Below, one piece after another: positions 54,436 to 62,366 of a stretch of 64,000 bases of DNA. A program made the translations under genes and the position numbers. Source of the DNA: Endozoicomonas sp965199185 (GTDB lineage Bacteria > Pseudomonadota > Gammaproteobacteria > Pseudomonadales > Endozoicomonadaceae); NCBI GenBank assembly GCA_965199185.1, contig CBDAQW010000003.1:1-64000 (forward strand). The letters are read 5' to 3'. A model generated the notes under the pieces. It was not told the DNA's origin. It searched no databases and saw nothing but the letters and a program-made list of their open reading frames with translations. Position 1 is the first letter of the stretch. Every line of letters starts with the position of its first letter.

Positions 54436-54734
54436 AATTAAATTCACTTAATTTAATTCCGGTTTCGGGCAAGCCAGCATGAGGTACAGGCATTGGACAT
54501 TTTTGGTACGAAGACGCAAAAGCTCTTAAGTAAAGCACAAGAGCTTTTGCAAGAAGCTCAAGAAGAAATGAGCAAAGATATTGAAGGCCTCAAGGAAAAG
54601 CAAATTGCTACTGATGCCAGATTAGAACGCTTAGAGAGTCAGCAAGACAATTCGGCTCAAGAAATAGGCAGATTACAGCAATCATTAGATGATTTAAGAG
54701 ATAGTGCAATTCGTGGGGAAGTCGCGAGCGGTCA

Positions 54735-56017
54735 CAGGGCTTACGCATGAGAATAATCATTCTCATTTAGAGTGCTCGTATCCGTACCAAAAGACTGTAG
54801 AATGGCCATATTTTACGCCCGATGACTGTTGTTCCAGCCCCGTTAATCATGTTTCTCAGCGAATTATCTGATCCACGCAAGCGTGCCTCCTCTTGTGACC
54901 ACAATTTTACCGATATTCTTGTGATTGCCATCTGTGCCATTATCAGTGGAGCCGATACATGGGAAGAGATGCAGGAATTCGGTGAAGAAAAAGAAGACTG
55001 GTTTCGTTCATTTCTTGAACTCCCTTTTGGTATTCCATCACACGACACCTTCTATCGTGTTTTTTGTCTGCTAGACCCTGATAAATTTCAGGAATGCTTC
55101 ACTCGCTGGGTGCAGTCTGCTTACCCTGAAGCCCTTGATATACCTGACAGTGATGCTGAAATTATTCCTATCGACGGCAAAGCTATTAAAGGCTCCAGAG
55201 GGAAAGGCAAGGGCAAAAAAGCGGTTCACATTGTCAGTGCCTGGAGTACTAAACTGAGCCTTGTTCTCGGGCAGAAGAAAGTTGATAAGAAGTCTAATGA
55301 GATAACAGCCATACCTGAGCTTCTTGAAGCCATTGACCTGAAAGGCTCTGTGATCACAGCTGATGCAATCAGCTGCCAAAAGAGCATTGCTGAAACTTGC
55401 GTGAGCCAGGAAGCGGATTACCTTCTTGCAGTCAAAGGCAATCAGAAAACACTACATCATGATATTCAGGTGGCAGCTGAAGAGCATTGGCGCAGCCATC
55501 CAAAGGAAGCTATCTCTGCTACCTTTTTTGAACATGAAAATGAAGGGCATGGTCGACAGGAGTACCGCTGTTGCTGGGTTTTTGATGAACTGACAGCTCT
55601 CTCAACATCAGAAGAGTGGGCAGGTATCAAACAGTTCGGTGTTGTTCAGTCAGACCGAACCATTGATGGTAAAGCTACGACAGCCCTGCGCTTCTACATT
55701 TCCAGTAAAGCTTTTACAGCCAGAGAGATGCTTAACGCAACGCGCCAGCATTGGGAAGTTGAAAATAACCTGCATTGGATGTTGGATATTGCCTTTAATG
55801 AAGACGCGTGCCAGACCAAAGAAGAACATGCTGCTGAAAATCTATCTACATTACGGCGCATTGCCCTGAATATTCTGAAGGCTGACATCACCAGCAAGAA
55901 AAGCATCAAGACTAAGCGTAAAAAAGCTGGATGGAGCAGCAAATATCTTGCTCAGCTACTGAAGTCATTCATTGTTGAAACCTAAATGAGAATGATTATC
56001 TTCATGCGTAAGCCCTG
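54735..56017 (+). mobile_element. Second ISAs1-family element
   Basis: 1283 bp, a different member from the 944/52187 pair. Ends CAGGGCTTACGCATGA and, as complement, CAGGGCTTACGCATGA. Perfect 10-bp duplication CGAGCGGTCA at 54725-54734 and 56018-56027. Confidence 0.94.
54822..55985 (+). CDS. ISAs1 family transposase (second type)
   Basis: 387 residues, intact. DPRKRASSCDHNFTDILVIA is the N-terminal domain; DDE candidates are Asp in IPIDGKAIKGSRGKGK, Asp in VITADAISCQ and Glu in HWEVENNLHWMLDIAFNEDA. About 40 percent like the other ISAs1 protein by eye. It broke the coiled-coil HTH gene. Confidence 0.95.
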   Translation: MTVVPAPLIMFLSELSDPRKRASSCDHNFTDILVIAICAIISGADTWEEMQEFGEEKEDWFRSFLELPFGIPSHDTFYRVFCLLDPDKFQECFTRWVQSAYPEALDIPDSDAEIIPIDGKAIKGSRGKGKGKKAVHIVSAWSTKLSLVLGQKKVDKKSNEITAIPELLEAIDLKGSVITADAISCQKSIAETCVSQEADYLLAVKGNQKTLHHDIQVAAEEHWRSHPKEAISATFFEHENEGHGRQEYRCCWVFDELTALSTSEEWAGIKQFGVVQSDRTIDGKATTALRFYISSKAFTAREMLNATRQHWEVENNLHWMLDIAFNEDACQTKEEHAAENLSTLRRIALNILKADITSKKSIKTKRKKAGWSSKYLAQLLKSFIVET

Positions 56018-56137
56018 CGAGCGGTCAAAGGACTAAAGATGTAGCAGCTAAGTTTAATATATCGCCTGCAAGAGTTTCTCAAATTGCTCCACGACGAAAA
56101 TACAACAACGGTTAAATCTATAAGGTAGTTAGAGTAA

Positions 56138-56410
56138 ATGAGTGAGTTGATTACATGTTATGAGTGTGGGGAAAATTACTCTGAAGATGAGTTCGATTAT
56201 TGTCCAAATTGTTCAGAGGAAGAATTAATAATCTGCGATGAGTGTGGAACTGAATATTCATCTGATGAAGATGAAGAATGTCCACATTGTGCGGAATGGA
56301 AAGTACCAAAAGGTACAGAATGCGAGTTCTGTGATAGACCGGCTACAAACTATGTTCAGGATCATCCAGTATGTGATGAACATTTTGAAGATGCATACCC
56401 CATAGACTAG
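56138..56410 (+). CDS. Zinc-ribbon protein with three CxxC-type knuckles
   Basis: 90 residues. Repeated cysteine pairs: CYECGE, CPNCSE, CDECGTE, CPHCAE, CEFCDRP and CDEHFE, so two or three zinc ribbons cover the whole protein, with acidic links (EEELI, SSDEDEE). Probably a zinc-bound adaptor or nucleic-acid-binding protein. It shares the cassette with the split HTH gene, 22 bases after its stop. Confidence 0.72.
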   Translation: MSELITCYECGENYSEDEFDYCPNCSEEELIICDECGTEYSSDEDEECPHCAEWKVPKGTECEFCDRPATNYVQDHPVCDEHFEDAYPID

Positions 56411-56416
56411 CCCAGC

Positions 56417-56473
56417 ACATAACAAAAAATTCCAAGGGACTGCCTGCGGCAGCCCTTGAATTTGGCGTTATGT
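56417..56473 (+). repeat. attC site
   Basis: 57 nt; R'' ACATAAC, R' GTTATGT. Confidence 0.92.
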
Positions 56474-56510
56474 GGCTACTTTCTATACCTGATAATAAAG
56501 TCGAACTTAC

Positions 56511-56538
56511 TTGAATATGTTATCAAATATGATAACCT
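56511..56538 (+). promoter_or_regulatory. TA promoter with palindromic operator
   Basis: TTGAAT (56511-56516), 16-bp spacer, TAACCT (56533-56538). The palindrome GTTATCA-AATA-TGATAAC (56519-56536) covers the spacer and -10. The toxin ATG lies 7 bases after the -10. Confidence 0.6.
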
Positions 56539-56545
56539 TTGTTGT

Positions 56546-56869
56546 ATGAAATGGCGTATCACGTTTTATAACGAGAAAGTAGAGGAAGAAACTTTTTCCT
56601 TTCCAAAAGGCATTTTGGCTAACTTCATCCATATTGTTGAAATGATTGAAGAATTTGGCCCTGCTCTCGGAAAGCCATATACAGCTCCTATGGGGGAAGG
56701 TCTCTTTGAAATTCGAGCAAAAGGTAAGGAAGGTATTGGTCGTTCTCTGTTTTGTATGGTGAAAGGGCAAGAAGTTGTGGTTTTGAACTCATTCATCAAG
56801 AAAACACAGAAAACTCCCAAAAAGGAGCTTGATCTTGCCAAAAAACGAATGAAGGAGGTCAAAAAATGA
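56546..56869 (+). CDS. Gp49-like / HigB-type toxin
   Basis: 107 residues from MKWRITFYNEK; the open frame upstream runs through the promoter. It follows phage Gp49-like toxins of the RelE superfamily: VEMIEEFGPALGKPYTAPMG, then GLFEIRAKGKEGIGRSLFCM with the basic RNA-binding region, and NSFIKKTQKTPKKELDLAKK at the end. Overlaps its antitoxin by ATGA. Very short leader, as in the module at 31 kb. Confidence 0.9.
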   Translation: MKWRITFYNEKVEEETFSFPKGILANFIHIVEMIEEFGPALGKPYTAPMGEGLFEIRAKGKEGIGRSLFCMVKGQEVVVLNSFIKKTQKTPKKELDLAKKRMKEVKK

Positions 56870-57165
56870 GTAGACCATCATTTTCTGATTTTAAGAAAAA
56901 GGCTCTTGCTGATCCTGAGGTTCGTGAAGAATATGAAAAGCAAGAACTTGCATTTGAACTTAGGAAAAAGCTGATAGCCCTTCGTAAAGAAGCAGGGCTT
57001 ACACAAGAAGATATTGCCGAAAGGCTACATACTCAAAAGAGTAATATCTCCAGGCTTGAGAATGTAAATTCAGCAACTTCCCCAAAATTGTCCACCATCG
57101 AAGACTATGCAAATGCAATTGGCTACAAAGTAAAAATAAGCTTTGAACCACGCCCCGCCACATAA
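56866..57165 (+). CDS. XRE-type antitoxin
   Basis: 99 residues. N-terminal helix (FSDFKKKALADPEVREEYEK) for toxin contact, then an XRE HTH (IALRKEAGLTQEDIAERLHT followed by QKSNISRLENVNS) and a short C-terminal strand. Partner of the Gp49-like toxin; expected to bind the palindrome at 56519. Its stop lies in the next attC R'' box region. Confidence 0.92.
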   Translation: MSRPSFSDFKKKALADPEVREEYEKQELAFELRKKLIALRKEAGLTQEDIAERLHTQKSNISRLENVNSATSPKLSTIEDYANAIGYKVKISFEPRPAT

Positions 57166-57220
57166 CAAAAAATTCTAGCGGACAGCGCCTGCGGCGCTGC
57201 CGCTAAATTTGGCGTTAGGT
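57160..57220 (+). repeat. attC site
   Basis: 61 nt; R'' ACATAAC, R' GTTAGGT. Confidence 0.93.
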
Positions 57221-57241
57221 GCTTATACAAACTCAAATATT

Positions 57242-57691
57242 ATGATAAAACATCTAGATATAACAAATGAGGAAATTGCAAATCAAATATTAGATATTTC
57301 ATTAAAAGCATACAGAGAGGAATCAAAAATAATAGATTACCAAGATTTCCCTCCTCTAAAAGAGAAGTTAGAGACATTAATGAAATCAAAGACATCATTC
57401 TATGGTTATCTCGAAAATGAAAAAATATTAGGTGCTATAGAAATTGAGACTAAAAGTAGTTCAGCTTGGATTAGTAGGTTGGTTGTCGAACCAAAGAATT
57501 TTAAAAAAGGAATAGCATCAAGTTTATTAACTGAAGTTTTGAATATTTTCCAAACACTTCATGTTGGCACAGCAGAGAAAAATAGTCCGGCAATTAATCT
57601 CTACAAAAAATTCGGCTTTAAATACAAAGCAACGAAAATAGTGGGTTTGCCGCCTGTTAACTGGGTCGTCTACTACAAGCAACGCACCTAA
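57242..57691 (+). CDS. GNAT acetyltransferase
   Basis: 149 residues from ATG 57242 (MIKHLDITNEE). GNAT fold: SAWISRLVVEPKNFKKGIAS carries the acetyl-CoA site (V-x-P, then K-G-I/I-A), followed by LLTEVLNIFQTLHVGTAEKN and NLYKKFGFKYK. Substrate unknown. It is alone in its cassette. Confidence 0.88.
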   Translation: MIKHLDITNEEIANQILDISLKAYREESKIIDYQDFPPLKEKLETLMKSKTSFYGYLENEKILGAIEIETKSSSAWISRLVVEPKNFKKGIASSLLTEVLNIFQTLHVGTAEKNSPAINLYKKFGFKYKATKIVGLPPVNWVVYYKQRT

Positions 57692-57770
57692 CAAAAAGTT
57701 CAAGTTCGTTCCGCTGCTTTGCAGCTCCACCGGACGCGCCTGTGGCGCGCCGCTTAACTTGGCGTTATGC
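57686..57770 (+). repeat. attC site, long class
   Basis: 85 nt; R'' ACCTAAC with the upstream stop, R' GTTATGC; hairpin GCTGCTTTGCAGC. Confidence 0.92.
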
Positions 57771-57793
57771 CTTACCTAAATAAAGAGATTTTT

Positions 57794-58302
57794 ATGAGTC
57801 AAAAGGAAGCACTAAGATTACCTGTTGTCTCTACAGGAGCAGAATATTTAGTTCAAGGATATTTGATGCGAAGAAATATTCTTACTTATAAGGCTCCTGA
57901 TCTAAATGAAGGCTATGATCTCATTTGTATACATCCAGACCCACGATATAAACAAAAAAAAATGAATTAGCTCAAGTAAGAATACAAGTAAAAAGCAGGT
58001 ATGCAACTGATTGTGACAGAGGATTTCCAATAAAAGAAAAATCTTTAGACGCCTTTGATTTTCTTATTGTGTCATTTTTGAATATTGGTAATTTCTATCG
58101 TGGTCGTGATGGTTTAACAGGTGAAAAAGAGCCTGAATTTTACACGCTAACTCCAGAATTTATAAAGAAGCACCATGATAAGTCATCATCTTGGGAAAAA
58201 GTTCAGTTAAGAAAACTTCAAGAAGAAATTGAACCTTTCAAAAATGAATTAGGTTTTGAGCGTATTGCAAAATCCTTAGGTATACCAAAACCTCAAAAGT
58301 AA
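57794..58302 (+). pseudogene. PD-(D/E)xK-like protein, frameshifted
   Basis: Starts MSQKEALRLPVVSTGAEYLV; the frame stops after RYKQKKMN at 57970. The next frame reads NELAQVRIQVKSRYATDCDR and continues FPIKEKSLDAFDFLIVSFLN to GIPKPQK. GAEYLVQGYLMRRNI, NEGYDLICI and QVKSR together match a PD-(D/E)xK nuclease core (D...QxK form). The break is in a run of nine A near 57953-57961. The original would be about 169 residues. Confidence 0.7.
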
Positions 58303-58305
58303 AAG

Positions 58306-58392
58306 GCATAACAAAAAGTTCAAGTTCGTTCCGCTGCTTCGCAGCTCCACCGGACGCCGCCTGCGGCGGCGCCGCTTAACTTGGCGTTATGT
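58306..58392 (+). repeat. attC site, long class
   Basis: 87 nt; R'' GCATAAC, R' GTTATGT; hairpin GCTGCTTCGCAGC. Confidence 0.92.
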
Positions 58393-58414
58393 TTCTTAAG
58401 TCATCCCGTCGAGC

Positions 58415-58420
58415 TATAAT
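58415..58420 (+). promoter_or_regulatory. -10 box of the Phd/Doc-type module
   Basis: TATAAT as in the first module (18182); the upstream region differs by one T. Confidence 0.45.
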
Positions 58421-58451
58421 ACACATCAAATTCTTAGACAAAGGTAAAATC

Positions 58452-58622
58452 ATGAACTCAAAAGTGGAAGAATATGGTGTTCAACCTGTTGAAAGACCCA
58501 AAATAAAGGCAACAAAGAAACTTGATCTTTCTGGTGATACTGGACGCCAAATTATAAAGTCGGAAACAAAACTTGCTCTCAGAACACATCCTGAAACATT
58601 TAAGAAACTGGCTGACATGTGA
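58452..58622 (+). CDS. Antitoxin of Doc-type module (intact)
   Basis: 56 residues. EYGVQPVERPKIKATKKLDL and RQIIKSETKLALRTHPETFK; no clear Phd DNA-binding start, so it belongs to a short antitoxin type with a C-terminal toxin-binding helix. It overlaps the toxin start (TGATG). The other module's antitoxin is frameshifted, so this one may protect against both toxins. Confidence 0.75.
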   Translation: MNSKVEEYGVQPVERPKIKATKKLDLSGDTGRQIIKSETKLALRTHPETFKKLADM

Positions 58623-59017
58623 TGAATCTCATCTGCTTTCCTTTTGAACGTGTGATTGAAATCAATGCTTTTATACTTTCAACCGAGGCAGGAATGAAAG
58701 GAAACGTTGATATATCTAAGTTACAAGGAGCTTTAAGCCGCATTGATAATGCAATAGTTTATGAAGGCTTAGATGATATATTTGAAATAGCAGCAAAATA
58801 TACCGCATCTATTGCCGTTTCTCATGCCTGCCCTGATGCAAATAAACGGACAGGGCTAGCTGTTGCGCTTGAATATCTTTCCTTGAATGATCACGAAATA
58901 ACAGAAGATAATGAACTTTTAGCAAATGCAGTTCGAGATTTGGTTATTCAAAAAATAAATGAAACTGATTTTGCTGACATACTATACGCGCAGTACTTAA
59001 AAGGAATCGAAACATAA
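58622..59017 (+). CDS. doc: Doc-type toxin (Fic fold), copy 2
   Basis: 131 residues from ATG 58622, aligned with copy 1; a GTG one codon earlier is possible. Fic motif HACPDANKRTGL with catalytic His retained. Differs from copy 1 at few residues (N-terminal MNLICFPF for MDIICFPF, MKGNVD for MKGSVD). Intact antitoxin upstream. Confidence 0.88.
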   Translation: MNLICFPFERVIEINAFILSTEAGMKGNVDISKLQGALSRIDNAIVYEGLDDIFEIAAKYTASIAVSHACPDANKRTGLAVALEYLSLNDHEITEDNELLANAVRDLVIQKINETDFADILYAQYLKGIET

Positions 59018-59072
59018 CAATAAATTCCAGGGGACTTCGCCTGCGGCTCAGCCCCTGAATTTGGCGTTATTT
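59012..59072 (+). repeat. attC site
   Basis: 61 nt; R'' ACATAAC, R' GTTATTT; same arms as 18780-18840. Confidence 0.92.
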
Positions 59073-59507
59073 GTACAATATCGAGTATAGTTTTCCTCGG
59101 ATAGATTATCTTATGAAATATGAAAAAGTAGTCGTTCATTTCACATAAGATATTTGATCTCATTCAATGATTCTGGTGATTTGAAGTAGGGTTTTTTGTT
59201 CGTACTGTATTTATCACTTCTTCAAAATCATCAGCATTTTGGTTTCGAGTTTCTGGCGAAAGAGCTTAGAGTTTATTTCTCTCGTGCAATGCCAGCGCAA
59301 GCAGTACGCTCGCGGTTGGGCTTGTACAGCTGGCAATAAAGTTTTGAGCCAATGTTTTCTTTCACGCCAGTCTAGGATTCCGAGCTTGTTTCTTGGGCAA
59401 AAACACGATTGTTCATTCAGTCAGAAATATCTGGGTTTGGTGTGTTCTGGTCGGTCATCACAAATCGCATGGGGCAAAAATGCTCCAGCGAAAACAAAAC
59501 AAAGTAC
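59073..59507 (+). other. ORF-less cassette family B
   Basis: 435 bp; near-identical to 22713-23148. No gene. Confidence 0.86.
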
Positions 59508-59567
59508 AAATAACAATAAATTCCAGCGGACACGCCTGGCGGCGCGCCGCTGAATTTGGCGTTAGGC
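59508..59567 (+). repeat. attC site
   Basis: 60 nt; R'' AAATAAC, R' GTTAGGC. Confidence 0.93.
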
Positions 59568-59593
59568 TTTCAGAGTAGAAAAGGAAGTAAGAT

Positions 59594-60151
59594 TTGAACT
59601 TTGAGTGGATACAACAAAATGCAATTGCTATTTATGGCGCAATTGTTGGAACGATTGCACTTTTTTTAAATTTAGGCCGATTTTTATTAATGTATCAAAA
59701 GAGTATTCGAAAGTTAAAGGTTGAATCAACTATTGACTCAAGAGCTCAAGAATTAATTAATGATGCGATTAATCCTAGATCTATTTTCGGCACAGGATCA
59801 GAAAGAGAGCGAGATCCGAACTCGTTAATAGGGCCAATTTATACAGTAACGGTCAGAAACGTTAGTCATGTAGATATGCATATACATGATGTTGGCCTGA
59901 TAATTAATGAACAGGGTACAAAAAATAAAAAGCCTGCTCTTATTCGCGGTAGACATTTTCTTCAGGATCTCGCAAGCTCTGGCGGGGATGATATTTCTGC
60001 AGGTGCCAGTAAAACTTACAACATTTGGCTTAAAGCAGAAGTTGAAATTCCAGATATTTGTGGTTGCTATGTGGTTGATAAACTGAATAAAGAATATTCT
60101 GGAAAGCACCATTCAAATAATATTGCTCTTCAAGTGCCAGAGAAAGCCTAA
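59594..60151 (+). CDS. Membrane-anchored hypothetical protein
   Basis: 185 residues from TTG 59594, chosen for AAGGAAG about eight bases upstream. One transmembrane segment at about residues 10-32 (AIAIYGAIVGTIALFLNLGR), then a soluble domain with beta-type segments (IYTVTVRNVSHVDMHIHDVG; ASKTYNIWLKAEVEIPDICG). It should be anchored in the inner membrane. No family recognised. Alone in its cassette, ends GTTAGGCTTTC / GAAAGCCTAAC. Confidence 0.62.
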   Translation: MNFEWIQQNAIAIYGAIVGTIALFLNLGRFLLMYQKSIRKLKVESTIDSRAQELINDAINPRSIFGTGSERERDPNSLIGPIYTVTVRNVSHVDMHIHDVGLIINEQGTKNKKPALIRGRHFLQDLASSGGDDISAGASKTYNIWLKAEVEIPDICGCYVVDKLNKEYSGKHHSNNIALQVPEKA

Positions 60152-60200
60152 CAAAAAATTCCAGGGGACGCCTACGGCGCCCCTGAATTTGGCGTTAGGT
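60146..60200 (+). repeat. attC site
   Basis: 55 nt; R'' GCCTAAC with the upstream stop, R' GTTAGGT; same arms as 38159-38213. Confidence 0.92.
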
Positions 60201-60926
60201 GCTTGCGTAAAATTCATGTAATAATTCTATTTCTCTTGCATTGATTTTTCCTAATGGACTTTTATATCCATCATGATTTTTAACTATTTCTTTATATGGA
60301 ATTTCATTACTAAATAGTTTCACAGCATCATATAAGTTAATGCGGATAGAGTTCTGCCAGAGTCTTGAATTAGACATTCCCGATTTGCTTTCAGGTGACC
60401 TAAATTCTGGTGACAGTGTTGAAAAATCTAGTGAATCGTCATAGTTATCTATATAACTATCTGCTTCAACAATTCTAAATTGAGGTAAATATTTCATCGT
60501 ATATGAATTTGTAAGTGCGTAATCTATATTATCTTTATTAAATGCTGACTTTATCCATTGAGCCGAAAGCATTTTCCCTGAATTAACTTCTGGGTCAAAA
60601 ATAATCATTGAGTTTTCCGTTTTAGATATTAAAAACACATGATGCGAAAAAGATTTACCAAAGTAGCTAATGACTCCATTATTTTCATGTGTTTCTATTA
60701 TGACTTTAAGTTTTTTTCTTAATTCAATAGGTAATTTTTCAATAACTCTTAATGTATTTTCATTGCAAGAATATTCCTTCATTAGGTAAGCTGATTTCTC
60801 AATTACATCTTGTATTTGATCAATTTCAAATTCCTTTAATTCTTTAATTTCAAATAATGAATCTTTAATTTTTGGTTCATAATTATTTGTAGTCAAATTT
60901 AACGTACTTGCTGCGATTGGTTGCAT
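60195..60926 (-). CDS. Hypothetical protein, reverse in its cassette
   Basis: 243 residues, facing against the array; its TAA stop is the complement of the TTA in the R' box GTTAGGT. Features: helical N-terminal region (IKELKEFEIDQIQDVIEKSA), a central SYFGKSFSHHVFLISKTENS and MIIFDPEVNSGKMLSAQWIK reminiscent of papain-fold or YopJ-like proteins (a His in FSHHVFL and a later DPEVN), but no clear catalytic Cys. I do not assign a family. It must use its own promoter, to the right of 60926. Confidence 0.55.
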   Translation of the reverse strand: MQPIAASTLNLTTNNYEPKIKDSLFEIKELKEFEIDQIQDVIEKSAYLMKEYSCNENTLRVIEKLPIELRKKLKVIIETHENNGVISYFGKSFSHHVFLISKTENSMIIFDPEVNSGKMLSAQWIKSAFNKDNIDYALTNSYTMKYLPQFRIVEADSYIDNYDDSLDFSTLSPEFRSPESKSGMSNSRLWQNSIRINLYDAVKLFSNEIPYKEIVKNHDGYKSPLGKINAREIELLHEFYAST

Positions 60927-61003
60927 TTTTTACCTGCTTCATCTGTATAATATTTTTTTAGATTGAATTATAATCTATTGGTTCATAATATAATTGACAG
61001 CGC

Positions 61004-61067
61004 ACCTAACAAATGGTTCCAAGGGACGCCGCCGCCGTCGGCGACGCCCTTGAACCAGGCGTTAGGT
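61004..61067 (+). repeat. attC site
   Basis: 64 nt; R'' ACCTAAC, R' GTTAGGT; arms GGTTCCAAGGGACGCC/GACGCCCTTGAACC. Confidence 0.92.
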
Positions 61068-61105
61068 GCCCAAACAGAAATTACATTTCCAATTAAATTC
61101 TTTAT

Positions 61106-61719
61106 ATGATGTTAACTTTCTTTGCTGGCTTAAGCCTTGGCCTTTCATTAATAATTGCTATAGGGTCTCAAAATGCCTTTGTACTAAAACAAGGAATTAA
61201 AAATCAAAATTTATTTCTTATCTGTTTGATTTGTGCAGTTTCAGATGCAATTTTGATTACATTAGGGGTTGCAGGTTTTGGAGTTATTGTCACCAAATTT
61301 CCTGAAATAGAAGTGGTAGCTCGTTATGGAGGTGCAGTATTCTTAACAGTATATTCTCTTATAAGTTTTAAATCTGTTTACAGCACTGATCATGCGTTAA
61401 GCCCTGAAGGGGGCGATGATAGTTCGGTGATAAAAGCAATAACGATCTGTTTGGCTTTTACATGGTTAAACCCCATGTTTATCTTGATACAGTTGTTTTG
61501 TTAGGTTCAATCTCCACACAATATCAGCCAAGTCACTATATCTTTGCCGCTGGTGCAGTTACAGGCTCATTTCTGTTCTTTTTCGGGCTTGGTTATGGGG
61601 CTAAAAAGTTAGCACCAATATTTGCAAATCCTAAAGCATGGAAGGTTTTAGAGTTCTGCATAGGGTTTGTAATGCTATCAATAGCATTTCATTTAATATA
61701 CAGTGTGCCAAGCACCTAA
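61106..61719 (+). pseudogene. LysE family exporter, copy 2, frameshifted
   Basis: Nearly identical to 29430-30044 (SLIIAIGSQNAFVLKQG kept), but AAACCCCATG replaces AAACCCCCATG at about 61468-61476. One C is lost and the frame ends after LNPMFILIQLFC, within the fourth membrane segment. The second half from NPHVYLDTVVLLG to the end is present in another frame. Only copy 1 should be functional. Confidence 0.88.
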
Positions 61720-61773
61720 CAATAAATTCCAGCGGACACGCCTGGCGGCGCGCCGCTGAATTTGGCGTTAGGT
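61714..61773 (+). repeat. attC site
   Basis: 60 nt; R'' ACCTAAC, R' GTTAGGT; same as 30039-30098. Confidence 0.93.
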
Positions 61774-62215
61774 GCTTTAAGTTCTGAGCCAGAAGTGCAA
61801 AATCCAAATACTTCAGTTGTTGTGAGATTTCTTTTGTTCATTCAAAACTGCCGGGTAACATTATTCCTTTGCCTTAACGTGCAACGGCAGTAAAATCATT
61901 CGAGTAAAACTCAGCATTGGGTTGGGTTTATTATTTTCTGGCGTTAAAGTCAGTGCAAAGCTCATCATTTCAGTGCAGCGCCAGTAAAACTTTGTCACCT
62001 TCTCAGCCGTTGGTGGCGGTTGGTTCAAACAAGTTTGTTAGTTTTTGGTTTCAGGCTCTACGGTCAAGTTCATTCTGGCTCTTAACATTTTGGTTCAGTG
62101 GCAGCTTTTAACTTTTCAGTTTCTCTCAAGTGGTGCAAGGCGGTTATTCCGCTGCAAACATCGAGAGGAGTGGCTTTAGGCTCGGTGCCAAAAAAAGATT
62201 TTACAATCGAAAAGC
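61774..62215 (+). other. ORF-less cassette family C
   Basis: 442 bp; the start matches the partial reverse unit at 1-46. No gene. Confidence 0.85.
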
Positions 62216-62294
62216 ACCTAACAAATGCTTCAAGTTCGGTCGCTTCGCTCCCCCGACGCCGCCTGCGGCGGCGCGGCTTAAGCAGGCGTTAGGT
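62216..62294 (+). repeat. attC site, family C type
   Basis: 79 nt; R'' ACCTAAC, R' GTTAGGT. Last site in the window; 62295-62366 is the start of the next cassette and holds no gene. Confidence 0.92.
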
Positions 62295-62366
62295 GCTATA
62301 CAAAGGCCTGATAATTTTCAACAATAAAAAATTAATGTATGAATTTAATTGAGTTGATTGGGATAA

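Larger units (their letters stand above)
54493..56115 (+). pseudogene. Coiled-coil HTH protein, split by ISAs1-type element
   Basis: TTG start with GAGG eight bases upstream. Left part: FGTKTQKLLSKAQELLQEAQ and a long coiled coil (ERLESQQDNSAQEIGRLQQS) to VASG. After the IS (54735-56017) and its 10-bp repeat the frame continues QRTKDVAAKFNISPARVSQI APRRKYNNG, an HTH. Joined in frame it gives about 112 residues, with an N-terminal oligomerisation helix and a C-terminal DNA-binding end. A ribosome-binding start and a palindrome upstream suggest it was a self-regulated DNA-binding protein. Confidence 0.72.
6293..62294 (+). mobile_element. Integron cassette array, forward-oriented segment
   Basis: Sixty-eight attC-like sites in one orientation separate cassettes with mostly plus-strand genes. 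By integron convention the integrase and attI would lie beyond the left end, but that side is occupied by an IS3 element and an inverted array piece, and no integrase is visible. The array probably continues past 62294, where an IS4-family element interrupts the next cassette. Confidence 0.92.
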
